Shown here piece by piece: positions 7,484 through 15,579 of a stretch of 23,461 bases of DNA. The position numbers and the translations under genes are program-made. The notes under the pieces are model-generated. The model made no database searches and was not told the origin of the DNA. It saw only the letters and a program-made list of their open reading frames with translations. This stretch comes from Haloferacaceae archaeon (lineage in GTDB: Archaea; Halobacteriota; Halobacteria; Halobacteriales; Haloferacaceae), in contig JAHENP010000156.1 in assembly GCA_018609965.1 (NCBI GenBank), positions 1-23,461 on the forward strand, given 5' to 3'. Each line of letters opens with the position of its first letter. The first letter of the stretch is position 1.

Positions 7484-9319
7484 ATGAGCGGCGAGGGGAC
7501 GGGCGCGGGGCCAGCGAGCCGGAGCCGCGCACGGGCACTGCTCGTCTCTGGGGTGTATCTCGCCGGCGGCGTCGCCGTCGCCGGTGTGGTCGTACTCGTC
7601 GCACTGTTGCTCCCGGAGACACAACGACTGGTGTACGGGTTGGTCGTCGGGACCCCCAGTCTGTCGTGGTGGCTCCTCGTTGGCGGCCTCACGACGGTGG
7701 TCGCGGCACGACGGCTGTCTGGCGACTGGCGGCGGACCGTGCTCGTCGCGGTCGTCGGCGTCACAGTCCTGTTCGCGGTCGTGTTGGGGCCGGCGGTCGG
7801 AAGCGCGTACGCGAGTGCGGAGTTGGCCGACCGGAGCGACCGCGAGACGACCGCGTTGCGGTCGGTGCCGGACACCTCCACAGCCAACGCGCGGACCCGC
7901 TCGGAGTCGGCGGCCGCGACCGCCGCGCGGGCACAGGTGCGGGAACCGGGGTTCGGGACGCGCGACGGCCGGCTCACGTACCGGAACGGGACGTACGCGT
8001 GGTCGTTCCCGGTGGTGCCCGACGAACTCCGGTCGCGGCTGACCGGGTCACAACGCGGCGCGGTGTACGTCGCCGCAGACGGCTCCGGCGCGCCGGTCGT
8101 CCGGGAGAGTCGGTTCCGGAACGGGCTCGGCGGCGTCTGGCTCGGGGCCTACGAGTACCAGGCGATGCTGGCGGAGCCGACGCTCCAACGACAGCCCGCG
8201 ACGCGGGTGGTGTTCGAACACGACGGGGAGGCGTACATCGCGGAGTCGACCGTCCGCCACGAGTGGCGGTTCCGCGCGTTCCCGGTGCCACAGCCGTACG
8301 CCGTCCCACAGTTCGCCGGCGTCCAGCTGACCAACCAGTCGGGGGTCACGGAGTTCGTCCCAGCGAGCGCGGTCGCGGACGACGAGCGGCTGGCGGGACA
8401 GGCGGTGTACCCGCCGTCGCTCGTCCGACAGGAGATCGCAGCGCTTGCGTACCGCGACGGGCTGGTGGACGGTGCGCTCGGTGGGGGGCGCGACACGCCG
8501 CGGCCGAGCGAGTTCCCCGGTGGCTCCGGCGAGTGGCCGGTTGCCGCGCCGACGGGCAACGCGAGCGCGCCGTCGCTGACGTACTTCATGCCGACGACAG
8601 CCGGCGGCGAGGGTGTCGAACAGCTGTGGGCCGTCGACGCCCAGACCGGGGAGGCAGGCGTGGTGTCGTTCCGGACGCCACGGATCGGCCCCGACCGCGC
8701 TGCGCGGCTCGTCTCGCAGTCTGACCGGGTCGCCGGCTTCGGTGCGCGGACGGCCGGTGACCCCGTCCCGGTGAGTGTCGAAGGGAGCCTCCACTGGCAG
8801 ATCTCGACGGCGACGGCCGACGGGGCGGCCGGGACCGGGTTCGTCGACGCCGAGAGCGGCCGGACGACCGTCGCCAACGCGTCTGTCGCGAGTAGCGTGG
8901 CGACCAACGGGAGTCTGGGTGGCGACGACACAGCCGGCACGACCGACGCTGGTGTCGACGCAGTCGACGACGAGCGTGTCGCGGTCGGTGGAGAGGCCGA
9001 CGGCGTGGCCGTCAGGGTGGTTGTCCGCGACGCGAACGGGACGGTCGTCTCGCGACGCAACGTCACAGTCCCGCCCGGCGGGCGGGTCGGCCTCGCGGTC
9101 GGCGAAACGAACAACTCGACGGTCGAGGTAGTCGGGTCGCCGTCGGTGGATCGTCCGCCGGTCGGGACAGGGGTGCGTCAGCTCGGGGTGTCCGTCCCCG
9201 CGACGGTCCCACGTTCGGTTCCGGTAGCCGACTGGTCGTTGCTGCCGAGTTCACCGAGCGCGATCTCGGCGGCGTCGGCGAAGGAGAACGTCCCCAGCGG
9301 TTGGATGCGGAGCGTGTAG
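7484..9319 (+). CDS. large membrane-anchored extracytoplasmic protein, unknown function
   Basis: A 611-residue protein. Three membrane segments near the N-terminus (about 16-42, 50-77 and 84-108) are followed by a long hydrophilic region that should face the cell exterior. That region contains phrases such as GAVYVAADGSG, FRAFPVPQPYAVPQFAGVQL, EQLWAVDAQTGEAG and SLHWQISTATADGAAGTGFV, a repeated visual style of strand-turn-strand units in which a YFxP/WxxDxxTG motif recurs. The second half is Asn/Thr/Ser/Gly-rich with many N-x-S/T sequons. I have seen similar haloarchaeal proteins but know no function. The ATG at 7484 was chosen as the first start that gives the hydrophobic N-terminus. The last 47 or so codons overlap the convergent lipoprotein gene, so the C-terminus may be an extension after loss of an earlier stop. 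Confidence 0.75.
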   Translation: MSGEGTGAGPASRSRARALLVSGVYLAGGVAVAGVVVLVALLLPETQRLVYGLVVGTPSLSWWLLVGGLTTVVAARRLSGDWRRTVLVAVVGVTVLFAVVLGPAVGSAYASAELADRSDRETTALRSVPDTSTANARTRSESAAATAARAQVREPGFGTRDGRLTYRNGTYAWSFPVVPDELRSRLTGSQRGAVYVAADGSGAPVVRESRFRNGLGGVWLGAYEYQAMLAEPTLQRQPATRVVFEHDGEAYIAESTVRHEWRFRAFPVPQPYAVPQFAGVQLTNQSGVTEFVPASAVADDERLAGQAVYPPSLVRQEIAALAYRDGLVDGALGGGRDTPRPSEFPGGSGEWPVAAPTGNASAPSLTYFMPTTAGGEGVEQLWAVDAQTGEAGVVSFRTPRIGPDRAARLVSQSDRVAGFGARTAGDPVPVSVEGSLHWQISTATADGAAGTGFVDAESGRTTVANASVASSVATNGSLGGDDTAGTTDAGVDAVDDERVAVGGEADGVAVRVVVRDANGTVVSRRNVTVPPGGRVGLAVGETNNSTVEVVGSPSVDRPPVGTGVRQLGVSVPATVPRSVPVADWSLLPSSPSAISAASAKENVPSGWMRSV

Positions 9320-9762
9320 CGGTCTCCCGGCGACACCTCGAAGGCGAGCGCGGCATCCGTCGGCGAGTCTGGCGCGAGCGTGAGGAAGCTGAAACCCCGC
9401 GCCTGGACACGGCCGTCGCTGCCGAGGTACGGAACCACACTCGTCGACGGGGTGAACTCTCGGCCGTCCCCCCGGACGAGGGTGAACGGGTCGGGGGTCA
9501 TCTCCAACGGGCCCGTCGTCCGGTTGGTCAATCGGAGCGAGACGACCGCCCAGGTCCCGGCAGTGTTCCGCGGGTTCGTCTGCCCGAGCGCGTCGAGCGC
9601 CTGGACGCGACGGACGACGTACTCGACGCGTTTGGCGTCGTCGCCGACGAGCACGGACTCGCCGACGCTCGCTGGCTCCTCCTCGCTGCCGAGTCCGGCA
9701 CACCCCGCCAGCGTCGCCGCGCCCCCGACTCCCAGTCGTCGGAGTGCCGTCCGTCGGTGCAT
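9178..9762 (-). CDS. Tat-exported lipoprotein (DUF4352-like)
   Basis: A 194-residue lipoprotein. The N-terminus MHRRTALRRLG carries the twin-arginine motif, and LAGC with Cys21 is a lipobox, so it should be exported folded by Tat and lipid-anchored on the outer face of the membrane. The mature part is Ig-like: VVRRVQALDALG, TWAVVSLRLTNRTTGPLEM, and a LRIQPLGTFSFADAAEIALG segment near the end. This layout resembles DUF4352/telomeric-repeat-like haloarchaeal lipoproteins, which have no firm function. The final 20 or so residues are Ser/Thr/Gly low-complexity. The start is supported by a BRE/TATA-like element (GCGAAAAGCCCGTAC on the minus strand) about 27 nt upstream. Its 3' 142 nt overlap the convergent gene. 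Confidence 0.88.
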   Translation of the reverse strand: MHRRTALRRLGVGGAATLAGCAGLGSEEEPASVGESVLVGDDAKRVEYVVRRVQALDALGQTNPRNTAGTWAVVSLRLTNRTTGPLEMTPDPFTLVRGDGREFTPSTSVVPYLGSDGRVQARGFSFLTLAPDSPTDAALAFEVSPGDRYTLRIQPLGTFSFADAAEIALGELGSNDQSATGTERGTVAGTDTPS

Positions 9763-9784
9763 GGGTGGGTGTTCGGCCGGCGTC

Positions 9785-9800
9785 GGTACGGGCTTTTCGC
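9785..9800 (-). promoter_or_regulatory. BRE/TATA-like promoter of the lipoprotein gene
   Basis: On the minus strand, GCGAAAAGCCCGTAC has a BRE-like CGAAAA and a poor TATA part centred about 27 nt before the ATG at 9762, consistent with a leaderless transcript. Confidence 0.4.
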
Positions 9801-9876
9801 TCTGGCAGGAGTTTCGACGGACAGATCACTGTCTGTTGGGCGGGAGAATAGTGATCAACTCGTCTGATTTACCCAA

Positions 9877-10305
9877 CTAATTGAACGGGTTGACCGCCGC
9901 GGGCAGTCGAGTCAACCCGTCGACAGCGTCGAAGTCGTCGTCAAACGAGTACAGGAATTCGATGCCCGTTCGTCGTGCGTACGCGGCGAGGCTAGCGTCG
10001 ACGAAAGAGAGTTGCTCGTACTGTCGATAGATTATCCGGGTCGTCTCGAAGTCTTTCTTCGAAATTTGACAGATCTCGAAGTGAAGACCCTCTGTGAATC
10101 TGTCGAGAAGTTGGGTGCCAACGTCCGCACCAAGACGCTCAGTACAGAGGGTTACAGTTTCTGCGAGCACGTAATCGACAATAACAGCTCCTGGAAGCTG
10201 TCCACGGTCGATCCCACTGATGATCTCTCGTGCGGTGTCGTGGTGTGTATCACGAGCACTGGCGGCGGCGAACAGAACGTTCGTGTCCAACAGGACTGCC
10301 GGCAT
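9877..10305 (-). CDS. PIN-domain ribonuclease toxin (VapC-like)
   Basis: A 142-residue PIN-domain protein. The first acidic residue is D7 in AVLLDTNVLFAA, a second is the Glu of DYVLAETVTLC (about 49), a third is the Asp of LSFVDASLAAYARR, and the last are in YSFDDDFDAVDG. This is the four-acid site that binds divalent metal in PIN nucleases such as VapC, which cleave tRNA or other RNA. The ATG at 10305 shares one base with the antitoxin's TGA; a GTG one codon upstream (10308) is also possible. It is the second gene of the pair, as expected for a toxin. The target RNA cannot be told from the sequence. Confidence 0.88.
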   Translation of the reverse strand: MPAVLLDTNVLFAAASARDTHHDTAREIISGIDRGQLPGAVIVDYVLAETVTLCTERLGADVGTQLLDRFTEGLHFEICQISKKDFETTRIIYRQYEQLSFVDASLAAYARRTGIEFLYSFDDDFDAVDGLTRLPAAVNPFN

Positions 10306-10547
10306 CACTCGGAGCCGAACTCACGTTCCACTTCGACGGCGTCTGTCTCGCCGGCGTCAACGGGTTCGAAGTCGTCGAATACACCCTCACGCTGTTGCAC
10401 CACTTCGAGTGAAACTGTTCCGGACTCGTCGGCACTCCATCGGAGCACATCGCCTGGCTCAATACCGAGCCGGTCTCGGAGCGGCGACGGGAGTGTTACC
10501 ACACCGTCGCTACCGACCTCTGTTTTGACAGAGTGTCCTGTCGCCAT
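10305..10547 (-). CDS. AbrB/MazE-type antitoxin
   Basis: An 80-residue protein with an N-terminal swapped-hairpin (SpoVT/AbrB) DNA-binding domain: VGSDGVVTLPSPLRDRLG, then IEPGDVLRWSADESGTVSLEV. The C-terminal 30 residues (VFDDFEPVDAG and an acidic end) would be the toxin-binding arm. It lies directly upstream of the PIN gene with a one-base overlap, so it should both neutralise the toxin and repress the pair's own promoter. On the minus strand, ACACATACCA (10571-10580) is a candidate TATA element about 28 nt before the start. Archaeal VapB proteins of this AbrB class are well known. Confidence 0.88.
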   Translation of the reverse strand: MATGHSVKTEVGSDGVVTLPSPLRDRLGIEPGDVLRWSADESGTVSLEVVQQREGVFDDFEPVDAGETDAVEVEREFGSE

Positions 10548-10701
10548 ACTCTAACTGTGACACTCACCACTGGTATGTGTTGTCCCACTCGTTACTTTGC
10601 TGACGTATGTAAACTGGGAACAACTACGATTCGCTCAATTTCGTCGGGGATTTTCCGGAGACGGTACCGGAGCAGCTCACTGGGACGTTGCAGGGTATAC
10701 G

Positions 10702-11622
10702 CTACTCCACGTACTCCGAGCAGACCCGTTCGATCCCGGCTTCGAGGTCGATCTCGGGCTCCCAGCCGGTCGCCTCGTGGAACCGCGAGTAGTCCGCGAG
10801 CGTGTCGTGGACGTACACGTCCTCCGGAATCGGGTTCTCGACGAACGCCGGCTCTACGTCGGTACCCAGTTGTGTGTTGATCAGGTCGACGACGTGCAGG
10901 AAGCTGTGTTGCTCGCCGGTGCCGACGTTGTAGACTCCTTGGAGTTCGTGGTCGGCCGCGAGCGCGGTCGCGCGCACCACGTCGTCAACGTGTGTGAAAT
11001 CGCGGGTCTGTTCGCCGTCGCCGTACAACTCCGGCTGGTCGCCGTTCGCCATGTCCTCGGCAAACTGTGCGATCACGTTGGCGTACTCGCCTTTGTGGCC
11101 CTCGCTGCCGCCGTACCCCTGGTAGACGGAGAAGTACCGCAGGCCGGCCAGCGTCATGTCGTGGAAGTTGTGGAAGTACTCCGCGTACCGCTCGCGGGCG
11201 AGCTTCGAGGCCTCGTAGCCCGTGTTCGCCTCGACGGCCATCGTCTCCGGTGACGGCTCCGTCCGGTTGCCGTAGATCGAGGAGGTGGTCGCGTAGACGA
11301 CCGTCTCACAGCCGTCGTGGCGTGCCTGTTCGACCGTGTTGACGAACCCCTCGACGTTGACCCGTGCGCCGCGTGCGGGGTCCTCCTCGTGCATCGCGTA
11401 CGAGGACAGCGCCGCGAGGTGGAACAACACGTCGACATCCGTCGGGAGGTCGTCGTCCGTGACGCTCGCCTCGACGTACTCGACATCGTCGTGGAGGTTC
11501 TCCGGCGTGCCGAGGTAGCCGTCGTCGACGACGGTGACCTGGTTGGCTTCGGCGAGGCTGTTCGCGAGGTTCGAGCCGATGAAGCCGGCTCCGCCCGTGA
11601 CGAGAACACGGTTGCCCTTCAT
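10702..11622 (-). CDS. NAD-dependent nucleotide-sugar epimerase/dehydratase
   Basis: A 306-residue extended SDR enzyme. The N-terminus NRVLVTGGAGFIGSNLA has the GxxGxxG Rossmann motif (G10, G13, G16). TTSSIYG (112-118) provides the Ser, and YEASK (136-140) the catalytic YxxxK. This is the layout of UDP-glucose 4-epimerase and related UDP-GlcNAc or dTDP-glucose enzymes. It should interconvert or dehydrate a nucleotide sugar for glycan assembly; the exact sugar cannot be told. It sits just before the glycan island on the minus strand, between the toxin-antitoxin pair and the island. The ATG at 11622 gives the normal start for the family; an in-frame ATG at 11673 would add 17 residues without family resemblance. 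GATTACAAC (11647-11656, minus) may be its TATA element. Confidence 0.9.
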   Translation of the reverse strand: MKGNRVLVTGGAGFIGSNLANSLAEANQVTVVDDGYLGTPENLHDDVEYVEASVTDDDLPTDVDVLFHLAALSSYAMHEEDPARGARVNVEGFVNTVEQARHDGCETVVYATTSSIYGNRTEPSPETMAVEANTGYEASKLARERYAEYFHNFHDMTLAGLRYFSVYQGYGGSEGHKGEYANVIAQFAEDMANGDQPELYGDGEQTRDFTHVDDVVRATALAADHELQGVYNVGTGEQHSFLHVVDLINTQLGTDVEPAFVENPIPEDVYVHDTLADYSRFHEATGWEPEIDLEAGIERVCSEYVE

Positions 11623-11972
11623 ACAATGTGATGTATACTCCTCTGAGTTGTAATCTCCGATATGTCGTACCACCCCGGCCGGGACGAGTATCCTTCCCGG
11701 TTACCACGTCTCTATCTCACCGTCTATGGGCCCTTCGTCTGCCTGTGTTGATACCACCTTCATTACAACCTTGATCGACGAAGCCGCCCAACGTCCGGCT
11801 GGTGGTCGAGACTATACAATAGTGAGATACCGCCGTTAGGTACGTACCGATCGTCGTGACCGGGGAGCGTCGGGCTGGTGAACAGGACGACATGCATTAG
11901 AATCCAACATTCTAGTGAAGACTAAATTATATTCAAATATAGCATTATATACTTGTAGAGTAAGCAGAGAGA
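11623..11972. other. 350-nt AT-richer intergenic region
   Basis: No convincing gene is seen. The part near 11623-11660 holds the likely promoter of the epimerase. Around 11898-11914 there is a small inverted repeat, TAGAAT then CCAAC then ATTCTA, and the stretch 11915-11955 is strongly A/T-rich, which is unusual in this window. It lies downstream of the minus-strand gene ending at 11973 and could act as its terminator, but no clear T-tract follows the hairpin on that strand. Confidence 0.5.
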
Positions 11973-12530
11973 TCATCCAAATCGGTTGATAATAGCTGCA
12001 CCGAGCCTTTCGGGGCGTAATACGGTTGATCCTGGTGCTCCGTCCCGAATCCACAGGACAGTGGTGGCGACGAACAACGCGACGCCGACCAGCGTTCGGG
12101 GTCCGACCTCCGCGGTGGCGACGTGTGCGGAGACGCTACCGGCCGTCTTGTACTCGACACGCCGACCTAACGGCCACAGGAGGAATCGGAGGAACCGCGG
12201 CTGGACCGTGAGGAGCGGGAACCACGCGTCCCCGAATATCCCGCCGGCGTAGCCGGCCGTGAAGCCAACCCAGTGGGCACGTCGACCGACGGCCGTTGCG
12301 AGGATACCGACGAGGACGACCACCGGCGACGCCACGAGCAGCGAGTGTGCTAGCGATCGACCTGTCGGGAGGATACCGAACTGCCACGCGAGCGGCTTGT
12401 CCACGAGGTCGGGGAGTTGCGTCCCGACCGCGAGCGCGACGACCGGACCGCCACGGAGCGGCGTGTCGGTGCCCCACGTGTACACTCTGTAGAGGAGGTA
12501 CCCGACGGCTGCGTGTCCCCACGGCCACAT
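11973..12530 (-). CDS. YdjM/DUF457-like membrane-bound metal-dependent hydrolase
   Basis: A 185-residue polytopic protein with about four or five membrane segments. The motifs GHAAVGYLLYRVY near the start, GTQLPDLVDKPLAW at about 37-50, and SLAHSLLVA at about 58-66 are the conserved His/Asp cluster of the YdjM/DUF457 family (predicted inner-membrane metal-dependent hydrolases). The substrate is unknown for the family as a whole. The length is typical. The ATG at 12530 has a TATA element (CTTATTTTCT, minus strand, 12551-12560) centred about 26 nt upstream and a GGAGGT directly before it, so the start is well supported and the message is likely leaderless. It is divergent from the STT3-like gene; the two may share control, but a glycan role for it is only contextual. 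Confidence 0.85.
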   Translation of the reverse strand: MWPWGHAAVGYLLYRVYTWGTDTPLRGGPVVALAVGTQLPDLVDKPLAWQFGILPTGRSLAHSLLVASPVVVLVGILATAVGRRAHWVGFTAGYAGGIFGDAWFPLLTVQPRFLRFLLWPLGRRVEYKTAGSVSAHVATAEVGPRTLVGVALFVATTVLWIRDGAPGSTVLRPERLGAAIINRFG

Positions 12531-12550
12531 ACCTCCACAGACGGGGCTGT

Positions 12551-12560
12551 AGAAAATAAG
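12551..12560 (-). promoter_or_regulatory. TATA-like promoter of the DUF457-like gene
   Basis: Minus-strand CTTATTTTCT centred about 26 nt before the ATG at 12530, the spacing of a leaderless archaeal transcript. Confidence 0.6.
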
Positions 12561-12630
12561 TCTTCTCTCTGTGGTACCGTCACACCGGCCGGTCGTGCGG
12601 ATGTACACGACAGACGAGGACCCCGGGGTA

Positions 12631-12640
12631 CTTATTAATC
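12631..12640 (+). promoter_or_regulatory. TATA-like promoter of the STT3-like gene
   Basis: CTTATTAATC is centred about 26 nt before the GTG at 12661. It is the best TATA match in the divergent gap and is the main reason for taking the GTG at 12661 as start. Confidence 0.65.
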
Positions 12641-12660
12641 GTCGGTGGCCATTATCGAGC

Positions 12661-15579
12661 GTGACAGACCTCGGTGAAACGGTCGCCGACATCGCCGACG
12701 ACAAACAGTTGGCCGCGGCACTCGCGGCGGTGCTTGACGCAGACCGCGGCGAGGTGTGGGAGTTCGACGACGTTCCCATCGACAGCGGTGAGTTCGGTGA
12801 ACTTGTCGATCGCGGAGTGATCGTTTCGGTGGATGGTGGCTACCGACTGGCTGACCCAGAGGTAGTTGCGACGACACTCGACGGCGAGGCGGTCACAGAC
12901 GACACCGAGTCCGGCGGTATCGACTTCGGGTCCCTCACCGTCCCGGTCTCGACGCAGGCACTCACGCTGCTGTGCGGGGCACTGCTCCTCGTGGTTCTCG
13001 CTCGGACCGTGCCGGCCGCTGGCAGTGTCTTCCGGGACGGCGCGGTAGTTCTCTCGGGGAACGACCCGTACTACTACCGCACGCTCGTCGACCAGTTGCT
13101 TGTGGCCGACGAGCCGTCGACGACCGGTGCGTGGGCACGGGTCTCCGGCGATGACTTCCTGTTCGTGGTGACGTTGTGGGCCGCGAGTTCGCTCGTCGGC
13201 TCGTCCGGCGGTGTCTTCGCAGTGTACCCTGTGGTGATGGCTGTCGTCTCGACGACGTTCGTGTACGGGACGACGGTGACGGTTGCCGGCGACAGACGGG
13301 TCGGACTCGCCGCGGTGACGCTGCTGGCGTTCGTCCCGGTCCACGCGTTCCGCACCTCACTCGGGTTCGCTGATCACCACTCTTTTGACTACCTCGCGCT
13401 GGCGGCGACACTGTACGGGTTGGTCGTCCTCCTCACCCGCGACCGTGCGCGGTTCGGCGGTCGGTCGGTCACCGCCGGCCTCGTGCTCGCGGCCGGTGTG
13501 ACTGTCCAGGCGCTCGCGTGGCGCGGAGGTCCACTGTACCTCCTCCCGCTAGCGGTCGTAATTCCGGTCGTCGCTGCCCTCGACCTGCAGGCGGAACGGG
13601 ACCCAGTCCGGCCAGCCGTTCTGGCTGCGTTCGGCGGCGCGGCGGCGTGTACCGCCGTCGTGGCGACTGTGTTGGGGTTGCAGACGTATCGGTGGCTCGT
13701 GGTGGCGTTGGTGGCCGCCGGAGCCGGTCTGACCGCCGGCGTCGCTCGCGTGGTCGCCGCACGCGACCACGGCTGGTGGGTGTTCCCCGCCGTCGTCGGT
13801 GGCACCATCGCCGTCGTCGGGCTCGGAGTGGTCCTGGCCGTCCCGTCGGTGACGGAGACGCTGGGTGCCGCCGAGGCGTACTTCGGGTCGACGACGGGCT
13901 CCAGCATCGCCGAGACGCGGTCGCTGTTCGCCGCCGGTACGGGAGTGATCGTCACTCCACTCCTCTTTTTTGGGTTGGTGTTTCCGCTCCTGCTGGGGAC
14001 AGTCGTGTGGGCAGCAGAAATCGCCCGACAGACCCACGACCCCGGCGTGGCGGTGGTCGCGACGTACACGCTGGTGTTTCTCGCGTTCGCCGCGGTGCAA
14101 GTGCGGTTCAGTGGGCCGTTGGCAGTCGTCGCCGCACCGCTTGTCGGCTACGGTTTCCTTCTGCTGGCGGCGTGGACCGATATGGTCGCCGAGTCGCCGG
14201 GCCACCACATGGTGACCGACAGCAGGCGGCTGCCGTCGGTGTCGCTGCCAGACAGACAGACCGCCTCGGCGCTCCTGCTGTTGTTCCTCCTCGTTAGTGG
14301 ACTGGGGATGGTCCAGACGTGGGTAAAGATCGAACAGGTGACCATCGAGGACGATATCTACCAGACGGCCGTCGAGACGCGGGCCTACGCCGACGAGAAC
14401 GGAATCGACGACTCGTACGTCCTCAGCGAGTGGGGGCGCAACCGGGTGTACAATTACGTCGTCGGTGGGGAGGGTATGGGCTTCGGGTACGCCAGAGAGG
14501 TGCACACCAGGTTCGTCCGTTCGACCGACCCCGGCCGGTGGGCCGACCAGCTCTCCGGCCAAGTGCGGTTCGTCGTCACCGGGTCGGTCGACAGTGGCGA
14601 CCGCACAATGCACGCACGACTCCACGACAACCACGGGAGCGACGCTGACGGGAGAGCCGGGCTGGGTCGGTACCGACTCGTCTCCGTCGCGGACGGCGGC
14701 GGCCGGAAGGTGTTCGAGTTCGTCCCCGGCGCGCTCGTGACCGGTGTTGGACCGTCAAACGAGACTGTCGTCGTCACGCGAAACGTAACTGTCTCAGGGA
14801 GGACTGTCACGTATCGCCGGGTCGTCGAAACCAATCGGTACGGCGACTACAGCGTCCGACTTCCGTACACTGGATCGTACGATGTCTTCGGGCAGACTTC
14901 GACGGTCGAACGTACCGCTGTATTGAACGGTGACACGGTCGGACGACACCGGGCACACATTACGTTCGACGACGGGCAACTCCGGGAGGTGTTTCACGAC
15001 GACCCAGGTCGTGTCTCTGGGGCGGCAACCGTCGCAGGCGTCGCTGGTGACGCACTCCGGTTCGACGGCAACGATGATGCGCGTGTCGAGAACGTCTCGT
15101 ACCTCAACCGGGGCGACTCCTTCACCGTTGTCTTGTGGGCTCGGGGGCTCGAAGGCGGGGAATCTGAAGGATACGGTACGTTGGTTTCAAAGACCGCAGA
15201 CTCCGGTGGCCGGTACCAACTGATGGAGAAGGCTCGCAGCGACACCATCGGTGTCCGACTCGTAGACACGGATGGCCAGTCGGTAGCAGTGTACGGCGTG
15301 GCATCGCCAGACGAAGGCAACTGGACGCAGGTCGCGGCAGTCGTCGACCGATCGGCAGGTGAACTCCGCCTGTACGCCGACGGAACGCTCGTCGGGGTGG
15401 AGTCGATCGCCGACCTCGACCGAGTGCTTGGCCCTGGACCGCTCCAGTTTGGGACCCGGAACGGCAACACTCGACTCACCGGAACTGTCGACGAGTTCCG
15501 GCTGTACGACGGTGTCGTGACTGCCGAAGAGCTACAGAGAAAGTACAAAAACATCAGTTCGTCCGAGCCTCGTCGGTGA
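12661..15579 (+). CDS. STT3/AglB-like membrane protein with C-terminal LamG domain, WWDYG motif replaced
   Basis: A 972-residue protein related to archaeal oligosaccharyltransferase AglB/STT3 (GT-C fold), which transfers lipid-linked glycan to Asn on the outer face of the membrane. Residues 1 to about 95 form a soluble N-terminal domain; then come about 12-13 membrane segments. STT3-like signatures are NDPYYYR (134-140, DxD-type loop), GFADHH (about 235-240) and SSIAE (414-418, TIxE-type). The soluble domain's expected WWDYG is replaced by SEWGRNR (589-595). After it come an Ig-like stretch and a LamG/concanavalin-type domain, about 763-960, with FDDGQL and TLVGVES/FRLYDGVVT. I recall similar paralogues in haloarchaeal glycan clusters. 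Whether it is catalytic is open. The GTG start is set by the TATA spacing. Confidence 0.85.
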   Translation: MTDLGETVADIADDKQLAAALAAVLDADRGEVWEFDDVPIDSGEFGELVDRGVIVSVDGGYRLADPEVVATTLDGEAVTDDTESGGIDFGSLTVPVSTQALTLLCGALLLVVLARTVPAAGSVFRDGAVVLSGNDPYYYRTLVDQLLVADEPSTTGAWARVSGDDFLFVVTLWAASSLVGSSGGVFAVYPVVMAVVSTTFVYGTTVTVAGDRRVGLAAVTLLAFVPVHAFRTSLGFADHHSFDYLALAATLYGLVVLLTRDRARFGGRSVTAGLVLAAGVTVQALAWRGGPLYLLPLAVVIPVVAALDLQAERDPVRPAVLAAFGGAAACTAVVATVLGLQTYRWLVVALVAAGAGLTAGVARVVAARDHGWWVFPAVVGGTIAVVGLGVVLAVPSVTETLGAAEAYFGSTTGSSIAETRSLFAAGTGVIVTPLLFFGLVFPLLLGTVVWAAEIARQTHDPGVAVVATYTLVFLAFAAVQVRFSGPLAVVAAPLVGYGFLLLAAWTDMVAESPGHHMVTDSRRLPSVSLPDRQTASALLLLFLLVSGLGMVQTWVKIEQVTIEDDIYQTAVETRAYADENGIDDSYVLSEWGRNRVYNYVVGGEGMGFGYAREVHTRFVRSTDPGRWADQLSGQVRFVVTGSVDSGDRTMHARLHDNHGSDADGRAGLGRYRLVSVADGGGRKVFEFVPGALVTGVGPSNETVVVTRNVTVSGRTVTYRRVVETNRYGDYSVRLPYTGSYDVFGQTSTVERTAVLNGDTVGRHRAHITFDDGQLREVFHDDPGRVSGAATVAGVAGDALRFDGNDDARVENVSYLNRGDSFTVVLWARGLEGGESEGYGTLVSKTADSGGRYQLMEKARSDTIGVRLVDTDGQSVAVYGVASPDEGNWTQVAAVVDRSAGELRLYADGTLVGVESIADLDRVLGPGPLQFGTRNGNTRLTGTVDEFRLYDGVVTAEELQRKYKNISSSEPRR

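Noticed and set aside
6496..7977. Long minus-strand open frame (493 codons)
   Set aside because: It runs antisense to the secreted protein and the 611-aa gene; composition is Arg/Thr/Ser/Pro-rich with no domain. The real minus gene here is the archaellin-like one in another frame.
7666..8724. Second plus-strand frame of 352 codons
   Set aside because: It lies within the 611-aa gene in another frame and is Arg/Gly-rich, a GC-bias shadow.
11898..11914. Insertion-sequence terminal repeat
   Set aside because: The 6-bp inverted repeat is too short and has no transposase or target-site duplication nearby.
13549..14634. Minus-strand frame of 361 codons
   Set aside because: Antisense to the STT3-like membrane domain, His/Arg/Gly-rich, no motif.
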